Shown here one piece after another: positions 6,458-13,796 of a stretch of 24,026 bases of DNA. How positions within the stretch are numbered: position 1 is the stretch's first letter; the number at the start of each line of letters is the position of its first letter. Position numbers and translations under genes: made by a program. Origin of the DNA: DASXUG01 sp964620425 (GTDB taxonomy: Bacteria; Pseudomonadota; Gammaproteobacteria; Burkholderiales; Methylophilaceae); assembly GCA_964620425.1 (NCBI GenBank), contig CAZUGV010000017.1, positions 1 through 24,026 on the forward strand, written 5' to 3'. The notes beneath the pieces are model-generated. The model made no database searches. It was not told the origin of the DNA and saw nothing but the letters and a program-made list of their open reading frames with translations.

Positions 6458-6635
6458 TCTGAACTAGTAAATAATCAGTATCAGCCACGTGCATTTATGC
6501 CATGCATGACGCATCAAATGCAAATGATTCAATCATCCAGATTTGACGCAGTCAACGCAGAAAAATGATGTATTTACGCTAGCCAATACATGAAACAAAA
6601 ATTCGATTTCAAGTAATCAACACAAAGGAGCGCAT

Positions 6636-6866
6636 ATGCAAGCTACGATACCCATTTGGAAAGTTGTTAAACAAGCATTTTGTCGTCTCAAAGTAGAATT
6701 CGCGTATGTTTACGCACCTTTGCTTAATCAACAAAAAGACACACTGCGTGCAACAGTCAATCAGGGAGTATCGCTTTATTTTGCACCGATAGCATTGATT
6801 ACACGTTTATTGCCGTTTTCCAAATCAACAGGAGTTCAATGTGACATTCAAAGTGAAAAAAAATGA
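6636..6866 (+). CDS. Small hypothetical protein, 76 aa
   Basis: A 76-residue frame with a strong ribosome-binding site (AAAGGAG) eight bases before the ATG. It has a moderately hydrophobic segment near residues 43-58 (VSLYFAPIALITRLL) that could be membrane-associated and is otherwise polar. No family is recognised. Its last nine codons overlap a second translation start (GTG 6841 behind GGAG), so the two were probably translationally coupled. In the same frame beyond its stop the DNA reads antitoxin-like sequence (see 6841-7010). Confidence 0.5.
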   Translation: MQATIPIWKVVKQAFCRLKVEFAYVYAPLLNQQKDTLRATVNQGVSLYFAPIALITRLLPFSKSTGVQCDIQSEKK

Positions 6867-7010
6867 CAATCCAATAATCGGTCACGTGACTCCGACAGAT
6901 GGAATGTGTTTGCTGATCTTGGTTTTGAAGCAGAGGAAGCCGCTCAGCTTCTTGCCGATGCTGATCGAATGATTGAAGAGAAGCTAGAGAATATACAAGG
7001 CGACGACTAA
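6841..7010 (+). pseudogene. Frameshifted remnant of an HTH-type (HigA-like) antitoxin
   Basis: GTG 6841 has GGAG (6831-6834) at ideal spacing and reads KNDNPIIGHVTPTDG up to 6903. Shifting by one base at 6903 continues as NVFADLGFEAEEAAQLLADA and DRMIEEKLENIQ, ending at TAA 7008-7010. The phrase NVFADLGF followed by an Ala/Glu-rich helix is typical of the N-terminal arm of small XRE antitoxins in the HTH_37 group. The uninterrupted protein would need one more G near 6901-6903, so the gene carries a one-base deletion; the unshifted frame stops at 6970-6972. The C-terminal HTH proper is also missing, so it is doubly damaged. No toxin is adjacent. The family assignment rests on recognition, not a search. 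Confidence 0.6.
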
Positions 7011-7343
7011 GAATTTTAGCAACGATTGATTATTTTAGATCTGAGCGAGCTTATTCAGCGGCGCATGTGGAGCTCGCTGACCGAGGTTTATATAAACAGT
7101 AACGGTTTGCGCACCATCCAAAGAACCCGCCTGTTTGCCCCAGTCCAATCATTAAACAACTGCGGCAGATACATTTGAATCAACTTAATAGTTTACAGTA
7201 ATCAATCAAAAAAGTTTGTGACACTGTGTCACAAACTTTGAAAACCCCTATCATAAACAGCCAAATTTTGATCAATCAAGCCATTAACTCTAAATGTCTG
7301 AGTGAGCAATCTTTGCCACTCGCCAGCGGGAAACTGCAACTGA
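7011..7343. other. Intergenic stretch with inverted repeats
   Basis: No supportable gene is seen on either strand; the open frames are under 40 codons and lack ribosome-binding sites. An 8-bp inverted repeat (AGCGAGCT about 7044-7051, AGCTCGCT about 7071-7078) lies near the left end. The major structure is the 29-bp palindrome at 7211-7239, listed separately. Confidence 0.5.
7208..7239 (-). terminator. 29-bp perfect palindrome, likely terminator
   Basis: AAAGTTTGTGACAC (7211-7224), one base, then its exact complement GTGTCACAAACTTT (7226-7239). On the minus strand the stem runs into six T residues (7208-7213), so it would act as a factor-independent terminator about 105 bases after the stop of the gene at 7344. 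The near-zero spacer and perfect symmetry would also suit a protein-binding site, for example a recombinase or repressor. Confidence 0.55.
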
Positions 7344-7736
7344 TTAGGCATTCAAAGCATCCCAAAATGGTTTGGGCGATTGTATGACCGATGCCAATTT
7401 AGCGAGGTATTTCCATATCTGTTTAGGGCTTGCTTGACTCTGCATCGCCAGTTGCTTAATTGCGCCTGCAATTAAAGCGATTGAAGACTCTTCGAACAAA
7501 TGAAAAATTAGACCTTCACAGCCCGTTGGCACTTCCGCCTTAAGCATCGCTGCTTCTAGTTGCGACTTTGTCATGGTGTTTTTATAGCTGGTGTTGATGT
7601 TACCAAGTAACATCTGCAGAAAGTCCATGGGCTTGCCCGTTGAAAATATTGGCTTACCTAGAATATCCGCCAACTCAGATAGCTTTACAGCGCCAATATC
7701 ACCTACCTTGCCGTTCTCAAGATTAACAATCGTCAC
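7344..7736 (-). CDS. Hypothetical protein, 130 aa, coupled to the upstream small gene
   Basis: A 130-residue soluble, mostly helical protein. The start is GTG 7736, overlapping the previous stop by four bases (GTGA), a classic translational-coupling junction. The N-terminal 30 residues (VNLENGKVGDIGAVKLSELA) differ in character from the rest, which is a run of amphipathic helices ending SPKPFWDALNA. No catalytic motif or known domain is visible. Two-gene coupling of a small, possibly DNA-binding protein with a second protein resembles toxin-antitoxin layout, but I see no toxin fold, so this stays a hypothesis. It lies downstream of the integrase gene on the same strand. Confidence 0.6.
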   Translation of the reverse strand: MTIVNLENGKVGDIGAVKLSELADILGKPIFSTGKPMDFLQMLLGNINTSYKNTMTKSQLEAAMLKAEVPTGCEGLIFHLFEESSIALIAGAIKQLAMQSQASPKQIWKYLAKLASVIQSPKPFWDALNA

Positions 7737-7921
7737 TCTTGATAGATGTGAAGCCTTAACTCCACAATCGGTAAGTTGTGTTTGCTATCTGTAGTCACTA
7801 CGCCATCCATTTCGTAACATGGCAATACTTCGCTGGCTAGATTTGATAGCGCAATATCAATCACCATCGTTTCACTCACATTCATGGCAGAGGCCATATT
7901 CATTAGCGTTTTCCTAGTCAC
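7733..7921 (-). CDS. Small possible RHH/antitoxin-like protein, N-terminus uncertain
   Basis: From GTG 7921 the frame gives 62 residues including TLMNMASAMNVSETMVIDIA and LSNLASEVLPCYEMDG. A helix-turn-helix-like arrangement (MASAMNVSETMVIDIALSNL) is plausible for a CopG/Arc-type or small HTH regulator, but the family is not identified. The frame stays open for 22 more codons upstream to a TAA at 7988-7990 and reads LKFKDIDSPYG, which looks like real coding sequence. It has no ATG, GTG or TTG there; ATT at 7955-7957 may be a mutated start codon. It is homologous to the remnant at 3412-3568 and shares its stop with the GTG of the next gene. It may be partly decayed. Confidence 0.5.
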   Translation of the reverse strand: MTRKTLMNMASAMNVSETMVIDIALSNLASEVLPCYEMDGVVTTDSKHNLPIVELRLHIYQE

Positions 7922-8014
7922 ACCGTATGGCGAATCAATATCTTTAAATTTTAAAATTAGGTCGCTAAATTTGTCACTCCAATCGAATTACTGTGGTGAA
8001 TTTTGATCACTGCG

Positions 8015-9232
8015 TTAAAAAAAATCCTCTTGCATCACTTCTGTTATTGATTCAATTAAGCACACAGCGATGGTATGGATTTTACCATCCTCAACACGTT
8101 CAACCTCCAAATATTGAGCACCATTCACTTCAGTTGCCCCTAGAAAAATTCTTCTCTGCACCGCTTGATCCACCCATTGACCATCTGGTGTTTCATATTC
8201 CATCATACAAAAATCACATACCTGACCAACTACTATTGCCTCAAGTGTTGCAGCCAGTGCTTTATTTTTTTGTTGCGTGAGTTTATCTAAGCCACGTACC
8301 GTAAATGCACCAGCATAAGCGGCCATCACTTCCATTCGGTTGTGACCAAGCAAGCGAGAAACCCTCAGTCTAATCTCGATTTCTTGAGCCTTAGGTAATG
8401 AGCCAATTTTTCCACCCTTTATAAGTGGCACCAAACCCAATTTCTCCATCTCTCTGATTGCGTAGCCTGATCGCAGGCCATGCGCGGTAATGCCTAGCGA
8501 GTTGACACCACTTTTTTTAATCCCAAAACTCGTCATCACATTAGAAAACTTCTTCATGTTTTGCTCTAGGGATAAACTCGGATCGCCCAAGTGGCGAGAG
8601 GTATGCTTAACAAAAGATTGGGCTTTATGGATGACTTCACGTTGATATTCATTATCAATGGGGATGATTCGACTTCTGCCACCTTTGCTCCCATCTGTAA
8701 TGAACAAATGACCATCTTTTTCGGCGACGTATGGGCGAATCATAATCGACTCCTTGCGACGTAAGCCAAATGCATCCTCCATTAAAAGCTGGATATGCAC
8801 ATAAGGATGAGTTCGCTCAACTTCGGCAAAAATTTTGTATTTATCGATTCGAGGAATATCCCAGCTTTTGTCATGAGTGGCGGCGTAACGACGCTCCAGA
8901 ATACTCGCGTTTTTGAAGTACTTCTTAATGTCGCCAATCATGCCTGGCTTACCGATCCAAATGCAAAATGCACGCAAAAAAGAAATGTATGTTTGTATAG
9001 TGCTGGCGGCTAATTGGTCAGTTTCATATTTACAGCAGATGGCTGCAATATGTTTCTCTTTAAGATTTTTGATTTCAAACTTAAACCCAAGATCACGCAA
9101 ATCCTGAATAAATTTGCGTAAATATTTTGCACGCTCTTCGCGCGTATCGAACGAGCTGACTTTGCCATCAATACGTTTATCGTTATGCACTGCAATTAAT
9201 GCATTTAATTCATCTTTCCAACTTGGTTGCAT
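8015..9232 (-). CDS. Tyrosine recombinase (integrase)
   Basis: A site-specific recombinase of 405 residues that would integrate or excise the surrounding element. An N-terminal SAM-like core-binding domain (about 5-110) precedes the catalytic domain. Visible active-site residues are Arg in FGLRRKES (about 158), Lys in DGSKGGRSR (183), His-x-x-Arg in AHGLRS (251 and 254), His in LLGHNR (297) and the Tyr nucleophile in AAYAG (306). This set is complete, so the enzyme should be active. The pattern fits the Phage_int_SAM_2/Integrase_1 group. About 100 further residues follow the Tyr, longer than typical phage integrases, with two Cys in VCDFCMMEY. A ribosome-binding site (AAGGTAGG) supports ATG 9232. 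Two small genes follow downstream on the same strand. Confidence 0.9.
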   Translation of the reverse strand: MQPSWKDELNALIAVHNDKRIDGKVSSFDTREERAKYLRKFIQDLRDLGFKFEIKNLKEKHIAAICCKYETDQLAASTIQTYISFLRAFCIWIGKPGMIGDIKKYFKNASILERRYAATHDKSWDIPRIDKYKIFAEVERTHPYVHIQLLMEDAFGLRRKESIMIRPYVAEKDGHLFITDGSKGGRSRIIPIDNEYQREVIHKAQSFVKHTSRHLGDPSLSLEQNMKKFSNVMTSFGIKKSGVNSLGITAHGLRSGYAIREMEKLGLVPLIKGGKIGSLPKAQEIEIRLRVSRLLGHNRMEVMAAYAGAFTVRGLDKLTQQKNKALAATLEAIVVGQVCDFCMMEYETPDGQWVDQAVQRRIFLGATEVNGAQYLEVERVEDGKIHTIAVCLIESITEVMQEDFF

Positions 9233-9394
9233 ATTTGACCTACCTTATTAAAAATAACCTAGTAGCAAGTTTGAGGTATTTTTAAAGGCAGTTTCTTACG
9301 AAAATTAATCGAAATTCATCAACATTCAAGACAATCGAAATTTTGAAGTGTGTTGCACCATTTTGCTAAAAATATTTAAGCATTTCCCCTCAAA

Positions 9395-9415
9395 AAATTT
9401 TTCTGAGAAAAATTT
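9395..9415. repeat. 21-bp perfect palindrome upstream of the gene at 9507
   Basis: AAATTTTTCT (9395-9404), G, AGAAAAATTT (9406-9415). The symmetry continues imperfectly outward (CTCA on the left, TTGA on the right, with three extra bases in the left arm). There is no T-tract suited to termination in the downstream direction; it is a candidate operator or a hairpin in the integrase-side intergenic region. Between 9233 and 9506 nothing else coding is seen, and AATCGAAATT occurs twice, about 9307 and 9333. Confidence 0.6.
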
Positions 9416-9506
9416 GAAGGTCAATTTGCTATTCTGATTTCAAGGGCAGCGATTATTTAAAGCCCTCAACAAGATAGAAATAACCTTAATTTTGAAAGGA
9501 AATATC

Positions 9507-10367
9507 ATGCAATATACGCAACTGAATCAACAGCCTGACAATAGCATACTACGTATCGGGTATCCATTTACGGATGAAGCCAAGATGCTTGATGACCTAG
9601 AACGCATTCCCAACAACAGTGATCTGGTCGATTGGATTTACACCCCACGTTATCGTATTCTAGACCGTGTACATCCTAACTCAGAAGCCTTATTTGTGTT
9701 GATCTCACCGCATGCACACCAACCTCTCCAGGGCTGGGATGTGCACAGGGCGTCAGGTGCTTTATATCAACTCACACTTAAACCACAGGCTCAACATCAA
9801 GATTGGCTAGAGGCGCACAACCATCTAAAACATCAACTATCCATCACAGAATCACGCCCTGATGAAATTTATTATCGCCTCATGCAACAGTATCATGCAA
9901 CACCAGATCAACGTACACGCAGCATTTCCAATCTATTGATAGACCATACCTGTGAATGGATCAGTGCCTTAGTCACCATTCTTGCCAACATGCCCATTAG
10001 TGAAAACACACGACAAAGTTTGGTTAAAGAAGCCAAGTTAAAAGAAATTGAACTAATTGTTACTTTCAAGCAACTACTGCTAGAAACTTTAGCAACAGAC
10101 ATTGTAGAACACATAGGCAGTTTAGATATTACACCAGAGCGGTATCACTGGCTGATTGAAGCCAACACCTACGAGTTTCAACAAAAACTGGACGAGCAGC
10201 GCTACCTGAATAATGTGGCTGCTTGCTATGCCAGAATAGCTGCCAGACAAAGTGGTGATCCACATACCAATTCAGAACATATTCAACAGGTGTTATCACT
10301 CTATCAATTACCACTTGCAACATTGATTGAGCGATTTAAGCAGCCTGTAACAATCATGAGCGCATGA
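9507..10367 (+). CDS. Hypothetical protein, 286 aa
   Basis: A soluble, mostly helical protein I do not recognise. The start is set at ATG 9507, because GAAAGGAAA (9494-9502) is the ribosome-binding site; an in-frame TTG at 9492 lies within or before that site. The N-terminal third has Trp- and Pro-rich phrases (DWIYTPRYRILDRVHP, ALFVLISPHAH); the rest is Gln/His/Leu-rich helices with repeated acidic patches. No signal peptide, membrane segment, nuclease or ATPase motif is evident. It lies between the integrase and the tRNA-Lys gene, where element cargo is commonly found. High-confidence gene, no function assigned. Confidence 0.8.
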   Translation: MQYTQLNQQPDNSILRIGYPFTDEAKMLDDLERIPNNSDLVDWIYTPRYRILDRVHPNSEALFVLISPHAHQPLQGWDVHRASGALYQLTLKPQAQHQDWLEAHNHLKHQLSITESRPDEIYYRLMQQYHATPDQRTRSISNLLIDHTCEWISALVTILANMPISENTRQSLVKEAKLKEIELIVTFKQLLLETLATDIVEHIGSLDITPERYHWLIEANTYEFQQKLDEQRYLNNVAACYARIAARQSGDPHTNSEHIQQVLSLYQLPLATLIERFKQPVTIMSA

Positions 10368-10445
10368 ATAATTACACTTAATAGTTGAGCTAAGATCGTT
10401 GGATTTTGCCTACACCGTGCCTACATGGACGAAAGTCAAGGCATG

Positions 10446-10477
10446 AAAAAAGCGGCTCACATCTCTGTAAGCCGCTC
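10446..10477 (-). terminator. Factor-independent terminator of tRNA-Lys
   Basis: On the minus strand AGCGGCT (10470-10476) pairs with AGCCGCT (10451-10457), enclosing a 12-base loop and running into six T residues. It lies seven bases after the tRNA 3' CCA, so the tRNA is probably a single-gene transcript. Confidence 0.9.
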
Positions 10478-10483
10478 TAGTAT

Positions 10484-10559
10484 TGGTGGGCTGTGCGGGG
10501 ATCGAACCCACGACAAACGGATTAAAAGTCCGCTGCTCTACCAGCTGAGCTAACAACCC
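10484..10559 (-). tRNA. tRNA-Lys (anticodon TTT)
   Basis: A 76-nt tRNA reading from 10559 down to 10484 with CCA encoded. The acceptor arms GGGTTGT/ACAGCCC pair fully, the D-arm AGCTCAGCTGGTAGAGC and T-arm GTGGGTTCGATCCCCGC are standard, and the anticodon loop is CTTTTAA in an anticodon stem that pairs CGGA/TCCG. It decodes AAA and AAG. Its 3' end faces the integrase side of the window, the orientation in which tRNA genes serve as attachment sites; no second copy of the 3' end is found to the left within this window. Confidence 0.97.
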
Positions 10560-10600
10560 AATCAGACTTGAGCGATTTGTGCTCTCATCGAAAGGGCGCA

Positions 10601-10629
10601 ATTATGCTGAATTCTTTCGCGCTCGTCAA
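10601..10629 (-). promoter_or_regulatory. Sigma-70 promoter of tRNA-Lys
   Basis: On the minus strand TTGACG (10624-10629) and CATAAT (10601-10606) are separated by exactly 17 bp. Immediately downstream comes a GC-rich discriminator (TTGCGCCC), the feature that makes stable-RNA promoters sensitive to ppGpp. Transcription should begin near 10594, giving a leader of about 35 nt before the tRNA. Confidence 0.75.
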
Positions 10630-10643
10630 TGATGATTATGCGA

Positions 10644-10664
10644 TTTATGACAAATTGTCATAAA
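10644..10664. repeat. 21-bp palindrome upstream of the tRNA-Lys promoter
   Basis: TTTATGACAA (10644-10653), A, TTGTCATAAA (10655-10664), perfectly symmetric. It lies 15 bp upstream of the -35 hexamer, the position where Fis or other activators bind stable-RNA promoters, and also in the gap after ffh. No T-run follows it on the ffh strand, so a terminator role for ffh is doubtful. Confidence 0.65.
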
Positions 10665-10698
10665 TTATTTTTCTTGACAGCGAGGTTGTTTTTGAGGG

Positions 10699-12051
10699 TT
10701 ACCGCATTCCTGGAAACTTGCCTTGCATAGCGCGCATCATTTTAGCCATGCCGCCTTTGGAAAACATTTTCATCATTTTTTGTGTTTCTTCAAATTGGTT
10801 AAGTAGGCGGTTAACTTCTTGCACTTGTACGCCTGCGCCCATGGCGATACGGCGTTTGCGGGTGGCTTTGATGAGTTCAGGTTTGCGGCGTTCTAATGGG
10901 GTCATTGAGTTGATGATACCCTCGATACGGCGGATGGCTTTGTCACCTGCTTCTCCACTCATTTGGCCTGCCATGCCTGAAAGTTGTGCAGGCAATTTGT
11001 CCATGAGGGATGCCATGCCGCCCATATTGCGCATTTGGCTCATTTGCGCTTTAAAGTCATCTAAATCAAAACTTTTGCCTGATTTAATTTTGTCGGCAAG
11101 TTTTTTTGCTTCGTCCATGTCGACATTTTTTTGCGCTTGCTCGATGAGTGACAGCACATCGCCCATACCGAGTACGCGTGAGGCCATGCGCTCAGGGTGG
11201 AATGGTTCTAAACCATCAACTTTTTCGCTCACGCCGATAAATTTAATCGGTTTGCCTGTGACGTGGCGCACTGAAAGCGCCGCGCCGCCGCGTGAATCGC
11301 CATCGAGTTTGGTCAGCACAATGCCTGTGAGCGGTAAGGTTTCACCAAACGCGCGTGCGGTGTTGACGGCATCTTGGCCTTGCATGGCATCCACCACAAA
11401 GAGCGTTTCAACTGGGTTGAGTAGGTTATGCAGATTTTTGATTTCTGCCATCATGGCTTCATCAATGCCAAGGCGACCCGCGGTGTCGAATATCATCACA
11501 TCGTAATAATGACGTTTTGCAAAATCTAGCGCATCACGCGCGATGTCTTGCGGTTTTTGACTGGCGTTGGAATCAAAGCAATCTACTTCTAGGCTATTTG
11601 CCAATGTTTTAAGTTGCTCAATCGCAGCAGGGCGGTAGACGTCTGCACTGGCGAGTAATACTTTTTTCTTTTGTGATTTTAATAGTTTTGCGAGTTTTGC
11701 TGAGGTGGTTGTTTTGCCAGAACCTTGCAAACCTGCCATCAAAACAATCGCGGGTGGCACAGCTGCAAGATTGAGGCTGGAGTTTTCTTTGCCCATTAGT
11801 GCAGTGAGTTCATCATGCACCACTTGAATCACGGCTTGCCCAGGGGTTAGGCTTTGTAGCACTTCTTGGCCTTGCGCGCGTGCTTTTACTTGTGCGATAA
11901 ACTCTTTTACTACAGGTAAGGCAACATCGGCCTCTAACAATGCCATGCGAACCTCGCGCATGGCGTCGCTTATGTTTTCTTCTGTCATGCGGGCATGACC
12001 ACGCAAGGTTTTAATTACACCTTGTAATCTACCTGTTAAATTTTCTAACAT
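10699..12051 (-). CDS. ffh: Signal recognition particle protein Ffh
   Basis: The SRP54-type GTPase that binds signal sequences of nascent inner-membrane proteins with 4.5S RNA and docks on FtsY. At 450 residues it is full length. The N-domain helices (1 to about 85) precede the G-domain with P-loop GLQGSGKTT (about 108), ASADVYRPAAIEQL, DTAGRL, and TKLDGDSRGGAAL. The C-terminal M-domain is methionine-rich (QMSQMRNMGGMASLMDKLP and a terminal MMKMFSKGGMAKMMRAM), which forms the signal-peptide groove. It is divergent from ypjD, the same neighbour as in E. coli. ATG 12051 has AGAGAG upstream. Essential core gene. Confidence 0.98.
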   Translation of the reverse strand: MLENLTGRLQGVIKTLRGHARMTEENISDAMREVRMALLEADVALPVVKEFIAQVKARAQGQEVLQSLTPGQAVIQVVHDELTALMGKENSSLNLAAVPPAIVLMAGLQGSGKTTTSAKLAKLLKSQKKKVLLASADVYRPAAIEQLKTLANSLEVDCFDSNASQKPQDIARDALDFAKRHYYDVMIFDTAGRLGIDEAMMAEIKNLHNLLNPVETLFVVDAMQGQDAVNTARAFGETLPLTGIVLTKLDGDSRGGAALSVRHVTGKPIKFIGVSEKVDGLEPFHPERMASRVLGMGDVLSLIEQAQKNVDMDEAKKLADKIKSGKSFDLDDFKAQMSQMRNMGGMASLMDKLPAQLSGMAGQMSGEAGDKAIRRIEGIINSMTPLERRKPELIKATRKRRIAMGAGVQVQEVNRLLNQFEETQKMMKMFSKGGMAKMMRAMQGKFPGMR

Positions 12052-12198
12052 TCGGGTTCTCTCTATGTTCGGGCTGGCTGTTATTACGCTTAAATATATG
12101 CGCGTTATGACAGAGTGTTTTCACTGCATGATATAGTGTGGTTTAATTCAATTTCAATTGTAAATTAAATTATCGTTCAATTTTAACCCAAGCTGCCC

Positions 12199-13020
12199 AT
12201 GCTCGCATCACAATCATTATTGCCATCTCTGTTTGTTGCACTGATTTATTTTGCAGTGGCGGCCGACCATTGGCGCAACGTGGCGCTAGCTACACCGCTT
12301 AAAGATAAAAATGTTAAAACACATAGCATTTTAATTGCCATCGCATTGATGATACATGGCGTTTTGCTGAATCAATCTTTATTCAGTGGCGGGTTGAATT
12401 TGGGGTTAAGTAATGCGCTTTCTGCAATTTTTTGGTTAACAGTACTGATTTATTGGCTCACGGATGCTAAACAGCGTTTACACAGCCTGCAAGCTTTTGT
12501 GTTGCCGCCTGCAGCAATCGCGGTGTTGATTCAATATGGTTTCCCTGAATCTCATGTGTTGCCATATGCGGATGAATTATTATTTAAAGCCCATTTAATT
12601 ATTGCGATGCTTGCGTATAGCTTGTTTACATTTGCAGCGCTCCATGCGTTGCTAATGGCGACTGCGGAGCGCAACTTGCATCAAAAAACCTCACTCATGA
12701 AACTGCCAGATTTTCCACCGATTATGGCGATGGAGTCCTTACTATTTCGCGTAATCACCATTGGTTTTGTGTTGCTCACGTTCACCCTAATTAGCGGAAT
12801 GTTGTTTTCGGAGCAGATTTTTCATCAAGCCTTAAAGTTTAATCATAAAAATATTTTTACGATTTTGTCTTGGTTGATCTTTGGTGGTTTGCTTTTAGGT
12901 CGTTACTTGAATGGTTGGCGTGGTAAGACAGCTATAGGTTGGACGCTAGCTGGGTTTGTTCTGTTGCTGCTGGCGTATGTGGGTAGTAAATTTGTGCTGG
13001 AAGTGATATTGCATCGCTAG
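12199..13020 (+). CDS. ypjD: YpjD-like inner-membrane protein (cytochrome c assembly fold)
   Basis: A 273-residue polytopic membrane protein of the CcmC/CcsA/HemX superfamily. About eight hydrophobic segments are visible, starting with SLLPSLFVALIYFAVA at the N-terminus and ending LLLLAYVGSKFVLEVI. The family phrase HLIIAMLAYSLFTFAALHAL lies at about residues 130-150, where conserved His is found. The Trp-rich haem-handling motif of true CcmC is absent. In E. coli ypjD (corE) is also divergent from ffh and has been linked to metal-ion sensitivity; the biochemical role is unclear. The start at 12199 has no strong ribosome-binding site, but the hydrophobic N-terminus supports it. Confidence 0.85.
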   Translation: MLASQSLLPSLFVALIYFAVAADHWRNVALATPLKDKNVKTHSILIAIALMIHGVLLNQSLFSGGLNLGLSNALSAIFWLTVLIYWLTDAKQRLHSLQAFVLPPAAIAVLIQYGFPESHVLPYADELLFKAHLIIAMLAYSLFTFAALHALLMATAERNLHQKTSLMKLPDFPPIMAMESLLFRVITIGFVLLTFTLISGMLFSEQIFHQALKFNHKNIFTILSWLIFGGLLLGRYLNGWRGKTAIGWTLAGFVLLLLAYVGSKFVLEVILHR

Positions 13021-13036
13021 TAGCTGTTCCAGAATT

Positions 13037-13082
13037 GCGAGAGAGGCATCACTTCGATTCCTTCGGTTTTACTCTCGCTTTT
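13037..13082 (+). terminator. Possible terminator between convergent ypjD and the HAD gene
   Basis: GCGAGAG (13037-13043) and CTCTCGC (13072-13078) are exact complements with a 28-base loop, followed by TTTT. It lies 17 bases after the ypjD stop. The loop is long, so the strength is uncertain. Confidence 0.4.
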
Positions 13083-13092
13083 GCCTCTTTCA

Positions 13093-13758
13093 TTATTCCC
13101 GCAAACTTATCATCGGCCAACCATGTGCTTCGGCGTAGGCTTTTAACGTAGGGTCGGCGTTCACGGCCACAGGCTTGTCCACCATTTGCATCAGCGGTAA
13201 ATCGTTGTGCGAGTCGCTGTAAAACCATGTGGTTCCAAAATCTTTTAATGATTGTCCTCGTGCGGCAAGCCATTCATTTAAACGCGTGATTTTGCCTTGT
13301 TGAAAGCTAGGGGTGCCTGAAACGCCGCCAGTAAACTCACCATTGATTTCTTCGGGAGTAGTGCCGATGAGGTGCTCAATACCAAACGCTTTGGCGATAG
13401 GGGCAGTGACGAAGCTATTAGTGGCGGTGATGATGAGCAATAAGTCGCCATTGGCGCGGTGCTTTTCAACTAAATTGCGTGATGATTGCGTTATCATGGG
13501 CATAATTTTTTGTTGCATGTATTGCGCGTGCCAAGCATCAAGTTGCGCTCTCGGATATTGGCTAAGCGGTTTGAGTTGAAACGCTAAAAAGGCGTATATG
13601 TCGAGTTTGCCTTCTTTATAATCTGCGTAAAACTGTTCATTTCTAGCGGTGTGTTCTGCGCCGTTGAGTACGCCAATTTCAATTAAAAATTGTCCCCATT
13701 GGTAATCGCTATCGCCGTTAAGTAGGGTGTTGTCTAAATCAAATATTGCGAGTTGCAA
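13093..13758 (-). CDS. HAD-family phosphatase (subfamily IB, SerB-like)
   Basis: A haloacid-dehalogenase-type hydrolase of 221 residues. Motif I is FDLDNTLL with the nucleophile Asp7 and acid Asp9; motif II lies in LLLIITATNSFV; motif III includes YSDSHNDLPLM, where the Asp pair binds magnesium. The helical cap between motifs I and II identifies subfamily IB, which includes phosphoserine phosphatase and related small-molecule phosphatases. The substrate cannot be told. The start is a TTG at 13758, chosen because GGAG lies seven bases upstream and the frame begins right at MQLAIFDLDNT; no ATG is available before motif I. It ends close to the convergent ypjD. Confidence 0.9.
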   Translation of the reverse strand: MQLAIFDLDNTLLNGDSDYQWGQFLIEIGVLNGAEHTARNEQFYADYKEGKLDIYAFLAFQLKPLSQYPRAQLDAWHAQYMQQKIMPMITQSSRNLVEKHRANGDLLLIITATNSFVTAPIAKAFGIEHLIGTTPEEINGEFTGGVSGTPSFQQGKITRLNEWLAARGQSLKDFGTTWFYSDSHNDLPLMQMVDKPVAVNADPTLKAYAEAHGWPMISLRE

Positions 13759-13796
13759 GGTTGTTCTCCAAAACGAATGGCTTAAAAATAGTGGGT

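Noticed and set aside
7042..7080. Possible remnant gene in 7020-7200
   Set aside because: Frames of 28-37 codons on both strands with no ribosome-binding site or recognisable motif.
10..7087. Similar phrases TTATTTTAGAT (10-20 and 7030-7040) followed by CCGAGGT, as possible element ends
   Set aside because: Eleven AT-rich bases and a short second match at unequal spacing are within chance; no other alignment.
10410..10601. Minus-strand frame across tRNA-Lys
   Set aside because: Overlaps the tRNA gene; reads the tRNA as protein.
10718..11506. 262-residue plus-strand frame inside ffh
   Set aside because: Antisense shadow of ffh with Ser/Arg-rich nonsense composition.
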